64,000 nucleotides of DNA from Thalassospira lucentensis (GCF_032921865.1 NZ_CP136684.1:2701001-2765000); one strand, 5' to 3'; shown: positions 8,839 through 17,896, counted from the first letter of the stretch. A program made the numbers and translations. The notes: a model not told the origin generated them from the sequence alone.

Positions 8839-9756
8839 TTAAAATGCCCGAAGGCCTGTGGTCGGCAGCAGGACGGAATAAAGCGATCCGGTCGCGGTGA
8901 TGAACAGGCGATTGTTTTTCGGGCCGCCGAAACAGACATTCGAGACCCGTTCAGGCACAAGAACCTTGCCGATCAGATCACCGGTATCGGTTAGGCAATG
9001 CACACCATCGGTGGCGCTGCACCAAAGCCGTCCGGTATTGTCCAACCGGAAGCCGTCAAACAGCCCGTTGCTGCATTGGGCAAAAACGTCACCTCCTGCA
9101 AGGCTGTTGTCATCGCGGACATCGAAAACCCTTATGTGGCGTTCGCCGCTTTCGAAATGGGTGGCACCGGTATCGGCGATGTAAAGTTTGCTTTCATCGG
9201 GGGAGAATGCCAATCCGTTGGGGCGTTTGAAATCATCGGCAACGCGGGTGATTTTGCCTGTCACGCGGTCAATCCGGTAAACGTGGCAACCATCCATTTC
9301 CGGGGCGGCGCGAAAGCCCTCATAATCGGAATCAATGCCATATGCTGGATCGGTAAACCAGATCGAGCCATCAGATTTGACGACAAGGTCATTGGGACTG
9401 TTGAACCGTTTGCCCTCATAACGGTCGGCCAGAACGGTCAAGCGACCGTCATGTTCGGTACGTGTAATGCACCGCCCGCCATGTTCGCAACTGAGCAGCC
9501 GACCCTGCCGGTCGACGGTATTACCATTTACATAGCGATCACGCCCGCCCATCAGAATGCCGGTCTGACCTGTAGTCTCGTCAAACCGCATCAGACGGTC
9601 ATTCGGTATATCGGAAAAAACCAGCGATTTAAGCGCAGGGAAATAGGCCGGGCCTTCGGTCCAGCGGCCACCTGACCAGAGTTTTTCGATCACCGCACTG
9701 GTTTTCACCAGCGTTTTAAATCGCGGGTCAAGGATTTCAAAATCCGTTTCGGCCAT
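8839..9756 (-). CDS. SMP-30/gluconolactonase-family hydrolase
   Basis: The 305-residue protein is a six-bladed propeller of the SMP-30/gluconolactonase/LRE family, which hydrolyses sugar lactones using a divalent metal. The sequence keeps the usual ligand motifs: the EGP glutamate in RWTEGPAYF, the SPNDLVV asparagine, and the aspartate in LAFSPDESKLYIADT. The start has a strong AGGAAGG site. It diverges from an HxlR regulator across 102 bases containing two palindromes, so it is the probable target of that regulator. No signal peptide is present. The lactone is unknown. Confidence 0.88.
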   Translation of the reverse strand: MAETDFEILDPRFKTLVKTSAVIEKLWSGGRWTEGPAYFPALKSLVFSDIPNDRLMRFDETTGQTGILMGGRDRYVNGNTVDRQGRLLSCEHGGRCITRTEHDGRLTVLADRYEGKRFNSPNDLVVKSDGSIWFTDPAYGIDSDYEGFRAAPEMDGCHVYRIDRVTGKITRVADDFKRPNGLAFSPDESKLYIADTGATHFESGERHIRVFDVRDDNSLAGGDVFAQCSNGLFDGFRLDNTGRLWCSATDGVHCLTDTGDLIGKVLVPERVSNVCFGGPKNNRLFITATGSLYSVLLPTTGLRAF

Positions 9757-9782
9757 ATCGGTTTCCTTCCTGTAGGGCGAGT

Positions 9783-9799
9783 GCTACAATATTCATAGC
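9783..9799. promoter_or_regulatory. Operator-like palindrome, site 1 (HxlR candidate)
   Basis: GCTACAATATTCATAGC is an inverted repeat (GCTA / TAGC) in the divergent region between the SMP-30 hydrolase and the HxlR regulator. A second site of equal length starts exactly 40 bases further on. Confidence 0.65.
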
Positions 9800-9822
9800 A
9801 ATAAAAGGCCAATTCGGCAAAT

Positions 9823-9839
9823 GCTACCATTTGTGTAGC
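9823..9839. promoter_or_regulatory. Operator-like palindrome, site 2 (HxlR candidate)
   Basis: GCTACCATTTGTGTAGC is an inverted repeat (GCTAC / GTAGC) that shares the outer GCTAC...TAGC arms with site 1. It lies about 20 bases before the HxlR start codon, so binding here could repress the regulator itself. Confidence 0.65.
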
Positions 9840-9858
9840 GCGTAAGAGGGACCGAAGG

Positions 9859-10209
9859 ATGAAAATACCTGCCCCCGGAAAACCCGTTCGCGGTTCGCAA
9901 AGTGGCGCGCCGATCATGGCACTATTCGATCTTTTGGGGCGGCGTTGGGCGATGGGAATTGTCTGGACCCTGTCCGAACAGGGTCCCTGTACCTTCCGCG
10001 AACTTCAGGAAAAATGTGATAACCTGTCGCCCACAACGCTCAATACCCGGATCGCCGAGCTGCGCGCTGCCTGTCTTGTTGATCACGATGCCACGGGATA
10101 TCGCGTTACGCCGCGCGGACGGGAACTTTATGAAATGCTGGTGCCTTTGGGATTGTGGGCGAAAGAGTGGGGGAAAGACTTGCAAGGTGTCCCAGGTACT
10201 CAATCCTGA
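9859..10209 (+). CDS. HxlR-family transcriptional regulator
   Basis: The 116-residue winged-helix protein matches the HxlR family: ALFDLLGRRWAMGIVWTL at the N-terminus, FRELQEKCDNLSPTTLNTRI as recognition region, and a wing ending YRVTPRGRELYEML. Several cysteines are present, including one in the recognition region, which could allow thiol sensing as in some family members, though this is unproven. It diverges from the SMP-30 hydrolase with two palindromes between them. Its last 10 bases overlap the end of the convergent helicase gene. Confidence 0.88.
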   Translation: MKIPAPGKPVRGSQSGAPIMALFDLLGRRWAMGIVWTLSEQGPCTFRELQEKCDNLSPTTLNTRIAELRAACLVDHDATGYRVTPRGRELYEMLVPLGLWAKEWGKDLQGVPGTQS

Positions 10210-12968
10210 CCGGGGCGCAAAAATGTGCGCGTCTGTTCAATCGCTTCGCGCATGCCGACCCGCTGGACATTGACGTCTTCGGGGAATGCGCCCAGCAATC
10301 GCGATGGCATCCGATTATCAAGCAGCACAAATACCCCACGGTCTTCCGCGCGGCGAACAAGGCGGCCAAAGGCTTGCTTCATCCGCAGACGGGTCAGCAT
10401 GTCGTCGTACCGCGCACCATGAAATGCGGCCTTGCGTGCCCGGTGCAGGATATCGGGGCGGGGCCATGGCACGCGATCAAAGACGATAAGGCGAAGGCTA
10501 TCCCCCGGAACATCGACCCCGTCGCGTACCGCATCGGTACCCAATAGACAGGCATCACGTTCAACCCGGAAAATATCGATCAGGGTGGATACATCCATGC
10601 CGTCAATATGCTGCGCCAGAAGTTGCAACCCGGCATCATCTAGCGGCCCGGTCAGGCGTTCGTAAACCGCCCGCAAACGGTTGATCGCGGTAAACAGGCC
10701 AAGTGCACCGCCACCGGACGCGAGAAACAGTTCGCGATAGGCCGCTGCCACATGGTCGGGGTTATCGCGCCCAAGGTCATTGATGATGAAAACCTTGGTC
10801 TGTTTGGCGTAGTCATAAGGGCTCTTCATCGCCGCCCGGATCGCAGGCATCGGCATGTGCGACGCCCCGGTGCGGTCTTCGGCAACACCCCAGTCAAACA
10901 TTTCATCGCCCGTGCCATCGCGGAGCGTGGCCGATGTGATCACAAGCCCATGGGCTGAGGGGGCAAGGGCCGCGGTCAGGGGCAGTGTGGGGTCGATATG
11001 ATGGCGGTGCATGCCAACATCGAAATCGCGGCCAAACTGCCGTTCAATGGCAAACCAGTCGACAAATTCTGGTGGGGTGGCATCGACAAGGCTTTCAAGC
11101 ATGCCGCGCCACGCCGCCACCTGCATGATCGCACGCCGTTCAAGGGAACGGATCGCGGCATCAAGACGCTGGCGTTCGGCACTTTCAAGCTCGTCTGCCT
11201 TTTCATCCAGCATATGGGCGATGATCTTGATCAGGGCCTTGGCCGGTTTTTCAAGGGCGGCCAGCGCACGATCAAGATCGGCCGCACTGGCCAGAACCGG
11301 GTCAATGGCCGGTTTGCAATCGGTTTCAATTGAATAACCCCGGTCGCCTTCGGCGGCACGTGCCATGACCTGTGCCCGCACATGGGCAAGGAACAATTCC
11401 GCTGGGCCCTTGGCATGTTCGGCACCGTCATGAATGCGCATCAGCCAGCCCTGTTCTGGCAGGCATTGGGCAGCCTGGATCACAGCATTGACGGCATCGC
11501 GGAGTTCGTCCCGATCCATGATCAGGGTTTCAAGCCGTTGCTTAAGACCACGGGCACGCGACTGGCCCTTGTTTTCCGCCCCCAATAGCCAGCGACGTAG
11601 CTCCGCGCCTTCCTGGCCGGTCAGGTGGGCGGAAAAGGCTTTGTCGGCGGCGTCAAAAAGGTGATGCCCCTCGTCAAAGACATAACGTGTCGGCATCGAT
11701 GCATCGTCAAGCCCGCCAAGCGCAGCCTGAACCATCACCAGTGCATGGTTGGCGACCACGATTTCGGCCGACCTTGCACGTCGGACGGTTTTTTCAACAA
11801 AGCAGCGCGAATAATGCGGGCAGGCGGCATAAATACATTCGCCACGCTGATCGGCCAGTGCACCGGTAAAACGGTTGCCGATCAGTTCCGTCAGCCATGC
11901 CGGGAAATCACCGCCGACCATATCGCCATCACGCGTTTGCGATGCCCAGCGCGCCATCAGCCCCAGCGGGATCGCCTGATGGGGTTGTTGCGCCAAGGGT
12001 CTCTGGGCTTCTTCGAAATTCAGAAGGCACAGGTAATTTTCGCGACCCTTTCGGACAACCGCCTTCAGGCGTTTGTCCTTGGGATCGTCATAAAGACGGT
12101 TTAGTTCCTGATCGATCTGACGTTGCAGGTTGCGGGTATAGGTTGAAATCCACACCGCCCCGTCATTCTTCTGCGCCCAGATCGATGCCGGGGCAACATA
12201 GCCCAGCGTCTTGCCCGTCCCGGTCCCTGCCTCGGCCAGAACAATATTGGGCGTGCCTTCGGCGGTTCGGGGCGCGAAGGCCGAACAGACGGCGGATGCA
12301 TAATCAGCCTGTTGCGGGCGTTCCTCCGCCCCTTCGCCCAGAAGCTTTTTCAGCCGTTCGCGGGCATCCTTGGGATCGACCGGAATATTGCCGGGCGGCG
12401 GCGGTGGGGCATGTTCGGCCCATTCGCCCATTTTCTTCCAGACTTTAAGGCCTTCATAGACGGCAAATTTATGCGGCCCGTCGCCATCGGCACCAAGGGC
12501 GGCCAGAACCGGCACCCCCCACATCCAGTGTCCGCGCGCCATTGGCCATGCGATGGAAAGGGCACGTGCACGTTTTTCACGCGGCAGGGTGGCAAGTTCC
12601 TGCAACAATCGTTTCATCGCCTCGGCCAAGGCTTCGGCCTGTCCGATCAGATCATCAGACGCCCGCTGCCCGGTCGCCATGGCAAGCCCGCGTGGGGTAG
12701 GGACGCAAAACTGCGCCGGGCGGACAAAGGCAAACAGTTCCAAAAGGTCATGGGCCGGAAACGGATCGGATTTCATCCGCCGTGCCGATGCCGGGGTATG
12801 CACAAGGATTGGACGTTGGGATCGCGCGCGTTTGGCGGCCGCGCCATGCGGCAGTTCCTCGACCTCGCCATCGGGTGACAGGAAAACAGCGTGCCGCAAT
12901 CCGACGACCATGACAGGTGCGTCGGGCGGCATGAATTTCGGCGTGGGATCAGAACGATCATCGAACAT
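10200..12968 (-). CDS. DinG/Rad3-like ATP-dependent DNA helicase
   Basis: The 922-residue superfamily 2 helicase has Walker A AEAGTGTGKT (247-254) and a DEGH Walker B box. Four cysteines lie between them, one in ENYLCLLN and three in GECIYAACPHYSRC, as expected for the 4Fe-4S cluster of the DinG/XPD group. An N-terminal extension of about 215 residues precedes the helicase core and is longer than in E. coli DinG; similar proteins are common in Alphaproteobacteria. The C-terminal helicase motifs end in MKQAFGRLVRR. A role in R-loop or damaged-DNA processing is inferred from the family. Confidence 0.92.
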   Translation of the reverse strand: MFDDRSDPTPKFMPPDAPVMVVGLRHAVFLSPDGEVEELPHGAAAKRARSQRPILVHTPASARRMKSDPFPAHDLLELFAFVRPAQFCVPTPRGLAMATGQRASDDLIGQAEALAEAMKRLLQELATLPREKRARALSIAWPMARGHWMWGVPVLAALGADGDGPHKFAVYEGLKVWKKMGEWAEHAPPPPPGNIPVDPKDARERLKKLLGEGAEERPQQADYASAVCSAFAPRTAEGTPNIVLAEAGTGTGKTLGYVAPASIWAQKNDGAVWISTYTRNLQRQIDQELNRLYDDPKDKRLKAVVRKGRENYLCLLNFEEAQRPLAQQPHQAIPLGLMARWASQTRDGDMVGGDFPAWLTELIGNRFTGALADQRGECIYAACPHYSRCFVEKTVRRARSAEIVVANHALVMVQAALGGLDDASMPTRYVFDEGHHLFDAADKAFSAHLTGQEGAELRRWLLGAENKGQSRARGLKQRLETLIMDRDELRDAVNAVIQAAQCLPEQGWLMRIHDGAEHAKGPAELFLAHVRAQVMARAAEGDRGYSIETDCKPAIDPVLASAADLDRALAALEKPAKALIKIIAHMLDEKADELESAERQRLDAAIRSLERRAIMQVAAWRGMLESLVDATPPEFVDWFAIERQFGRDFDVGMHRHHIDPTLPLTAALAPSAHGLVITSATLRDGTGDEMFDWGVAEDRTGASHMPMPAIRAAMKSPYDYAKQTKVFIINDLGRDNPDHVAAAYRELFLASGGGALGLFTAINRLRAVYERLTGPLDDAGLQLLAQHIDGMDVSTLIDIFRVERDACLLGTDAVRDGVDVPGDSLRLIVFDRVPWPRPDILHRARKAAFHGARYDDMLTRLRMKQAFGRLVRRAEDRGVFVLLDNRMPSRLLGAFPEDVNVQRVGMREAIEQTRTFLRPGQD

Positions 12969-13069
12969 TTGGGGGACTATAATCAGGTCCGGCCACTGGT
13001 GCCACCGGGGAAATTAACCTATCTTCGGATTTTCGCGTTTTCATTCCCAAAGATGGTGCGGGCGTTTCA

Positions 13070-13915
13070 ATGGGCAAGGCAAAATCAGAGAACCAGTGTT
13101 TCTGGCGCGATGCCGGTCTGCCGTTTGTCGAGCTGCGCCGGGTCGATGACGGGCGGGCTGTTTGTTATGAACGCCACAGCCACGACACGTTTTCAATCGG
13201 CATCGTCAAGGGCGGGCGCAGTACCTATTGGAACCGGGGGAAGACCCATGAAACCGGCAAGGGATCGGTTGTTGTTCTCAATCCCGAGGATGTTCATGGC
13301 TGTAACCCGGTGCCGGGTGGTGGATGGTGCTATGATATGTTGTTTGTTGATCCGGCGTGGCTTCTGGATTTGCAAGTCGAAATCGATGCCGATGCAGCCG
13401 GGCGGTTTGCGATGTTTTCCGACACCATCAGCCATAATCCGGTGCTGTATTCCGGTTTGCAAAACCTTGCCGATACATTGATCAATCCTGATTGTGATCG
13501 GTTGGTCAAGGAAAGCACGATGGTCTCATTCTTTGCCGATCTGCATGTGGCGCTTGACCGGCGCGGTATATTGCGCAGGGATGCCGGTGCAATGGATAAA
13601 AGCAAAATGGATCGGGTGGCGGACTATATCCGGACCTATTTCGCCGAAGACGTCAATCTGGATGACCTTGCCGCTGTGATCGGGGTTTCGCGATCCTATC
13701 TGGTGCGCGCGTTCAAAAAGGCACATGGCATGACGCCCTATGCCTATCTGATCAATTGCCGGGTGCAGAAGGCGCGCCATGCGCTTAAGCGTGGGGAGCG
13801 GATTGTTGACGTAGCCCTTGATTGCGGCTTTGCCGATCAGGCGCATTTTCAACGTGTTTTCAAACGCCTGATGGCGACCACTCCTCGCCATTATGCGATG
13901 GCGCATGTTGCCTGA
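13070..13915 (+). CDS. AraC-family transcriptional regulator
   Basis: The 281-residue protein has an N-terminal cupin-like ligand domain (about residues 10-150, with HSHDTFSIG and PEDVHGCNP) and a C-terminal double helix-turn-helix (about 180-278, ending AHFQRVFKRLMATTPRHY). It faces a LysE exporter with a five-base gap between stop codons. AraC proteins of this architecture paired with LysE transporters are common, so it may sense an amino acid and control export. The gene diverges from the helicase across 101 bases. Confidence 0.88.
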   Translation: MGKAKSENQCFWRDAGLPFVELRRVDDGRAVCYERHSHDTFSIGIVKGGRSTYWNRGKTHETGKGSVVVLNPEDVHGCNPVPGGGWCYDMLFVDPAWLLDLQVEIDADAAGRFAMFSDTISHNPVLYSGLQNLADTLINPDCDRLVKESTMVSFFADLHVALDRRGILRRDAGAMDKSKMDRVADYIRTYFAEDVNLDDLAAVIGVSRSYLVRAFKKAHGMTPYAYLINCRVQKARHALKRGERIVDVALDCGFADQAHFQRVFKRLMATTPRHYAMAHVA

Positions 13916-13920
13916 TGCCA

Positions 13921-14523
13921 TCAGTTGACGATCAGATAAGCCGCACTTGCGATCAATAGGGCGGCCATGATCCGGTTAAACAGCCGGATATGGGCGGCAT
14001 CATTTAAAAATCGTCCCAGAAACGCCCCAGCATAAGCCCAGCATGTGACCGAGGCAAAGCATACCGCGAAATAAAGCACAGTGAATTCCCATACCAGTGC
14101 CGGTGCGCCATTGGCAGCGTAGGCCCCCATACCGGCAACCGCCGCCAGCCATGCCTTCGGATTGACCCATTGTAGTAAGGCACCGGTCATCATGGATGGG
14201 CCTTTTCCCGCGCGGGTTTTACCAAGTTCACCCGACGCGGAGGCAAGTTTGAAGGCCATGAACAGCAAAAAGGCGACCCCGGCCCATTGGATGATTGTCG
14301 TCAGGTTTGGGAAAATCACCAGCAATTCATGCAGGCCCAACCCGATCAAAAGCAGCAACAGGCAAAAGCCGCTGGTGGCCCCGAATACAAGCCGCAGGCT
14401 GGGACGGAAACCGTAATGCACGCCGGAACTCAAAATCAGGATATTGACAGGTCCGGGTGTGATGGAGGCAGCAAGTGCGAAGGCAGCCATTGAAAGATAA
14501 AGGCTTGGGGCGGCGGCAAGCAT
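13921..14523 (-). CDS. LysE-family amino-acid exporter
   Basis: The 200-residue inner-membrane protein shows six hydrophobic segments and the family signature ASITPGPVNILILSSG near the N-terminus, so it is a LysE/RhtB-type exporter. The ATG has AGAGGAAC upstream. Substrate specificity (basic, branched or hydroxy amino acid) cannot be read from the sequence. The convergent AraC gene ends five bases away and is its likely regulator. Confidence 0.9.
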   Translation of the reverse strand: MLAAAPSLYLSMAAFALAASITPGPVNILILSSGVHYGFRPSLRLVFGATSGFCLLLLLIGLGLHELLVIFPNLTTIIQWAGVAFLLFMAFKLASASGELGKTRAGKGPSMMTGALLQWVNPKAWLAAVAGMGAYAANGAPALVWEFTVLYFAVCFASVTCWAYAGAFLGRFLNDAAHIRLFNRIMAALLIASAAYLIVN

Positions 14524-14621
14524 GGGGTGACGTTCCTCTGGTGTTTTTGATTGATCCCAGAATGCGCCGCGGGCTTGCCGGTTTATTGAACGATATTGCC
14601 CTGCCTGTTGTAATCTTCCTT

Positions 14622-14658
14622 AAAAAAAGCGGCATCCGGGAGTTGGCCCGAACGCCGC
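14622..14658 (-). terminator. Rho-independent terminator of the 120-residue membrane protein gene
   Basis: On the minus strand a 12-base-pair hairpin with two mismatches (arms 14647-14658 and 14629-14640) is followed by seven T residues (14622-14628). It lies 43 bases after the stop of the gene that ends at 14701. Confidence 0.85.
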
Positions 14659-14700
14659 CTTGGACGGATCAATTACCTCGGGGGAGGTGATCCGCTTGGT

Positions 14701-15063
14701 TTATGTCAGCTTCATCAGCTGTTCCGCACAGGCGTCGGCGATTTCCTTGGTCGGGGCATCGTTACCGGGCATGGTGGCCCAGCCGCCTTCAACAACGAAG
14801 TCATCACGCTTGTAAGAGCTTTCCTCTTTAAGGGCGGCAAGCTGCATGGTCTGGTTGTTTGGTGTCTGGGCTTTGAACTGTGCCACACAGATCGGTGCAA
14901 GAGCGGTGATGACCGCATCCTTGCTTTGATTGTTAGCCATTTCGGTTGCAGTACTACCCGAAACGACCCAGCTTGCGCTAAAGCCGATAATTGTGATGGC
15001 AACCGCACCGATGACACCGCCCCAGATTGCGGGTTTTACCCAGACTGGAATTTCCATGTTCAT
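14701..15063 (-). CDS. Conserved single-TM periplasmic hypothetical
   Basis: The 120-residue protein has one membrane segment at about 11-35 (WGGVIGAVAITIIGFSASWVV) followed by a soluble periplasmic part with two cysteines, one in LAPICVAQF and one in DACAEQL, that may pair. GGGAG precedes the ATG, and a strong terminator follows. Homologues look to be conserved hypotheticals in Alphaproteobacteria; I assign no function. It is transcribed alone. Confidence 0.75.
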   Translation of the reverse strand: MNMEIPVWVKPAIWGGVIGAVAITIIGFSASWVVSGSTATEMANNQSKDAVITALAPICVAQFKAQTPNNQTMQLAALKEESSYKRDDFVVEGGWATMPGNDAPTKEIADACAEQLMKLT

Positions 15064-15242
15064 AATATACTCCCATTGATTTTGTGAAATTTATAAACAA
15101 TTGCTCGTTTTTATTTCGCAAAACTAAATCACGTGGGGTTAATATTAGCAAATGAACTATATTTTTATATAATTGATGTGGCTGTTGTGTTTTTTAAAAT
15201 TTGCGCGTTTCGATTTTTATTGTGGATTTATTTTGGTGAATA

Positions 15243-15692
15243 TTATGTGTGTCCAAGCAGGCTAACGATCCAACCCGCCCCACCGGCAATCATCGCATAG
15301 CGTGCGGCTTTGCCAATCGTCACCAGCACGATAAAGGGCACAAAGCGCACCCGCATGATACCGGCAAACAGTGTCAGCGGATCGCCAATGATTGGCAGCC
15401 ATGCAAGCAGGAGCGACCAAAGCCCGTATTTGCCAAACCAGTGTGACGCGCGATCAAGCGCACCGGGTGATACCGGGAACCAGCGGCGATCCCTGAAATG
15501 ATCGATATAAAGCCCGAGTCCCCAATTGACGCATGATCCCATGACATTGCCAAGCGTTGCCACCACGACCAAAAGCCAGACGGCATAATCGCCCGATGCG
15601 ACAAGGGCCGCCAGCGCTGCCTCGGACGTACCGGGCAGGATGGTAGCGGAGGTAAAGGCCGAGAGCAGCAACGCAAAAAGCAAGGTCTGCAT
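15243..15692 (-). CDS. YqaA-family DedA-like membrane protein
   Basis: The 149-residue protein has four to five hydrophobic segments and the features of the YqaA branch of the DedA/VTT superfamily, including the early acidic SEAAL site, NVMGSCVNWGLG and the central LPIIGDPLTLFAG. DedA-family proteins are linked to phospholipid scrambling and proton-dependent homeostasis; YqaA itself is poorly characterised. The gene lies 25 bases downstream of the monooxygenase-like gene on the same strand and is probably cotranscribed with it. Confidence 0.85.
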   Translation of the reverse strand: MQTLLFALLLSAFTSATILPGTSEAALAALVASGDYAVWLLVVVATLGNVMGSCVNWGLGLYIDHFRDRRWFPVSPGALDRASHWFGKYGLWSLLLAWLPIIGDPLTLFAGIMRVRFVPFIVLVTIGKAARYAMIAGGAGWIVSLLGHT

Positions 15693-15717
15693 TCCGTCGG
15701 GGATTGGAGGAGAATGG

Positions 15718-16014
15718 TCAGGATTTGATGGTGAATTTCTGAATATTTACCGGCTCGGCAAGAACTTCTTCGCCGCCCTCGGCAAATGCGCGCAGATAAG
15801 GTGTGTCGAAATGCAGCGCCAGATCTTCGTCAGAACGCCAGTTTTCATACGCCATCCAGGTCGCCGGATCGTCGTTGGACTGGTGGATATCGTAGCTGAT
15901 GCAGCCTTCTTCGGCGCGTGATGGTTCGACGAGTGCCAGAAGACGTTTGCCAAGTTCGGCTTCCTTGCCCGGCTTGGCGCGTGCGATGGCAATAACGGTA
16001 AGTTGTTGGGACAT
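15718..16014 (-). CDS. ABM-domain (YgiN-like) monooxygenase family protein
   Basis: This 98-residue protein matches the antibiotic biosynthesis monooxygenase (ABM) fold, a dimeric ferredoxin-like barrel: VIAIARAKPGKEAELGKRL, EEGCISYDIHQSNDDP, and FDTPYLRAFAE. Such small cofactor-free proteins include quinol monooxygenases related to YgiN. The position between YqaA and the ohr locus fits a general stress role, but no substrate can be given. Confidence 0.85.
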   Translation of the reverse strand: MSQQLTVIAIARAKPGKEAELGKRLLALVEPSRAEEGCISYDIHQSNDDPATWMAYENWRSDEDLALHFDTPYLRAFAEGGEEVLAEPVNIQKFTIKS

Positions 16015-16103
16015 GGATGTTTCCTGTCTGATTTATATGGCAGTTTGATTGGTCAGGATCATCGGGGCAGGGGCCGGATCGGGCAACAGTTAAATTACCG
16101 GTA

Positions 16104-16138
16104 AAATAAAAGCCCGGTGCGGGGAGAGCACCGGGCTT
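16104..16138 (-). terminator. Rho-independent terminator of ohr
   Basis: A perfect ten-base-pair hairpin (AGCCCGGTGC and its complement, 16111-16137) with a seven-base loop is followed on the minus strand by TTTTATTTT. It separates ohr from the monooxygenase gene. Confidence 0.88.
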
Positions 16139-16193
16139 GGCTTCGGCAGTTGCGGATCGGGGGAGGTCCCTGCCGAAGAGGGGAGGTTTTCGA

Positions 16194-16619
16194 TCAGACG
16201 ATGTGCGAGGTTACGTCGACATTGCCGCGGACCGAGTTGGAGTAAGGGCAGATTTTGTGAGCTTCTTCGACCAGCTTTTCCGCGTCGGCCTTATCAAGGC
16301 CCGGCAGCGAAACATGCAGGTCAACTGCAAGGCCAAAACCACCAGCCGCACGCGGGCCGATGCCGACAACAGCCTTGACCGAAACATCAGACGGAACTTT
16401 CGGGCCGCCCTGGGAGGATACGAATTTCATCGCGCCGATGAAGCAGGCTGAGTAACCCATTGCGAAAAGCTGTTCGGGGTTGTTGCCTTCGCCACCTGCA
16501 CCGCCAAGTTCTTTTGGCGTGGTCAGTTTGACATCGAGGCTGCCGTCTTCTGTTTTCGCACGGCCGTCACGGCCACCGGTTGCACTTGCTGTTGCGCGAT
16601 ATTTGACATCTACAGACAT
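16194..16619 (-). CDS. ohr: Ohr organic hydroperoxide reductase
   Basis: The 141-residue OsmC/Ohr-family protein reduces organic and lipid hydroperoxides with lipoyl-dependent thiols. Both catalytic cysteines are visible: C59 in YSACFIGA and C124 in HKICPYSNS. The assisting arginine of the GRDGRA segment and the glutamate of NNPEQ are also present. AAAGGAAG precedes the chosen ATG. It is the second gene after the divergent OhrR-controlled promoter, behind a secreted esterase, and ends in a strong terminator. Confidence 0.95.
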   Translation of the reverse strand: MSVDVKYRATASATGGRDGRAKTEDGSLDVKLTTPKELGGAGGEGNNPEQLFAMGYSACFIGAMKFVSSQGGPKVPSDVSVKAVVGIGPRAAGGFGLAVDLHVSLPGLDKADAEKLVEEAHKICPYSNSVRGNVDVTSHIV

Positions 16620-16723
16620 GGTTTTCTTCCTTTGTTTGAACGTGATGGTTCGAAGGTTTCGATAAACCGGCTGATCAGGGCGTTGGTTCGGTTGTGCCCC
16701 AAGTGATATGTCGCCGGGTGGGT

Positions 16724-16743
16724 GGGGGCGCAACCGCGCCCCC
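16724..16743. other. GC-rich hairpin between esterase and ohr
   Basis: GGGGGCGC and GCGCCCCC flank an AACC loop without a T-run. It could attenuate transcription or mark an mRNA processing point between the two genes, but no direct evidence supports either. Confidence 0.4.
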
Positions 16744-16767
16744 GAAAGAAGTTGCAGAAAGTTCGGA

Positions 16768-17799
16768 TCATTCGCCGTAGAAGGCGTTCTTCAGAAACTG
16801 GCTGGCCTGGGCGGTTGCGGCCTTGGCAGCCGGGGTATCGGCAACGGCATTGAGCATGACGAAATCATGGATCGTACCGTTATAGCGAACCGCGGTGACA
16901 TCCACCCCGGCCTGGCTGAGCTTGCGGGCATATGCTTCGCCCTCGTCACGCAGCACGTCGTTTTCATCGGTGATGATCAGTGCGGGTGCCTGTCCGGCCA
17001 GCAAATCCTGCGGGGCGTGGATCGGCGTTACTTTCGGATCGGTGCGGTCCGTACCTTCGGGCAGGTACTGGTTCCAGAACCATTCCATTGCCGCCTTGGT
17101 CAACCACGGGCCATTGGCAAATTCGGTATAGGATCCGTTTTCAAAATTCGCATCGGTCACCGGGTAGAACAGTACCTGAGCGATGATTTCCGGTCCTTTG
17201 CGCTGTTCAGCCAGCAGGGAAACAACCGCGGTCATGTTCCCGCCGACACTGTCCCCGGCAATCGCCAGACGGGTCGGGTCGACGTTAAGCTGTTCGCTGT
17301 GATCGGCGACATATTTGGTGACGGCATAATCCTGTTCGATTGCGATCGGATATTTGGCTTCGGGTGAACGTTCATAATCAACAAAGACGACGGCGGCATT
17401 TGCCTGTACGGCGATTTCGCGGATCAGGCGATCATGGGTTTCCTTATCGCCCAGCACCCAGCCACCACCGTGGAAGTATACGACAACCGGCAGGCGGTCG
17501 GTGTTGCCTTCGGGGCGGACGATCCGGACCCGGGTTTCACCCGTCGGGCCAACCGGGAAGACGGTATCGGTGACGTCGGCGGCGCGTTTCGCAATCGGGC
17601 CTGCCTGTGCGCCGGCCAGAACGTTGCGTGCATCAGCCGGGCTGAGCGTGTAGATCGGTTCGCCACCCGAAGCGTTCAGGACATTGATGAAGTTCTGAGT
17701 GTTGTTTTCGAGAACCGGATCGGCCAAAGCGGTCGTGGCGGTCAGGGTGGTTGCCAGAGCAATCGCAGCGGAGGCAACAGTCGTTTTGAATGTATTCAT
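16768..17799 (-). CDS. Secreted HSL-family alpha/beta hydrolase (esterase)
   Basis: The 343-residue protein starts with a signal peptide (cleavage probably after TTALA, about residue 26). It carries the hormone-sensitive-lipase oxyanion motif HGGGW (110-114) and the nucleophile elbow GDSVGG (Ser184), then an Asp in DENDVLRDEG and a His in TIHDFVML. This makes it a periplasmic carboxylesterase. AAGGAAC precedes the ATG. It is the first gene behind the divergent OhrR-type operators and is followed by ohr, so it is probably induced by organic peroxides. Confidence 0.9.
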   Translation of the reverse strand: MNTFKTTVASAAIALATTLTATTALADPVLENNTQNFINVLNASGGEPIYTLSPADARNVLAGAQAGPIAKRAADVTDTVFPVGPTGETRVRIVRPEGNTDRLPVVVYFHGGGWVLGDKETHDRLIREIAVQANAAVVFVDYERSPEAKYPIAIEQDYAVTKYVADHSEQLNVDPTRLAIAGDSVGGNMTAVVSLLAEQRKGPEIIAQVLFYPVTDANFENGSYTEFANGPWLTKAAMEWFWNQYLPEGTDRTDPKVTPIHAPQDLLAGQAPALIITDENDVLRDEGEAYARKLSQAGVDVTAVRYNGTIHDFVMLNAVADTPAAKAATAQASQFLKNAFYGE

Positions 17800-17865
17800 G
17801 ATCTTGTTCCTTTTAGCTGTCTGTTTAGAGCCGCTGTGCGGCGTTTTCCGTTTCGATGATTTTGT

Positions 17866-17896
17866 TATATCGCACGATTTAATCGTGTGCGATATA
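17866..17896. promoter_or_regulatory. OhrR-type operator, complete palindrome
   Basis: A 31-base near-perfect palindrome begins TATATCGCACGATTT and ends AATCGTGTGCGATATA. It lies in the divergent region between ohrR and the esterase/ohr genes, about 67 bases before the esterase ATG. MarR-type regulators bind such AT-rich palindromes, so OhrR is the obvious candidate. Confidence 0.75.

Noticed and set aside
8998-9675. Plus-strand open frame of 225 codons
   Set aside because: It runs antisense through the SMP-30 lactonase, whose motifs and start site are clear.
16724-16743. Hairpin as a terminator between esterase and ohr
   Set aside because: There is no T-run on the minus strand after the stem, so read-through into ohr is expected.
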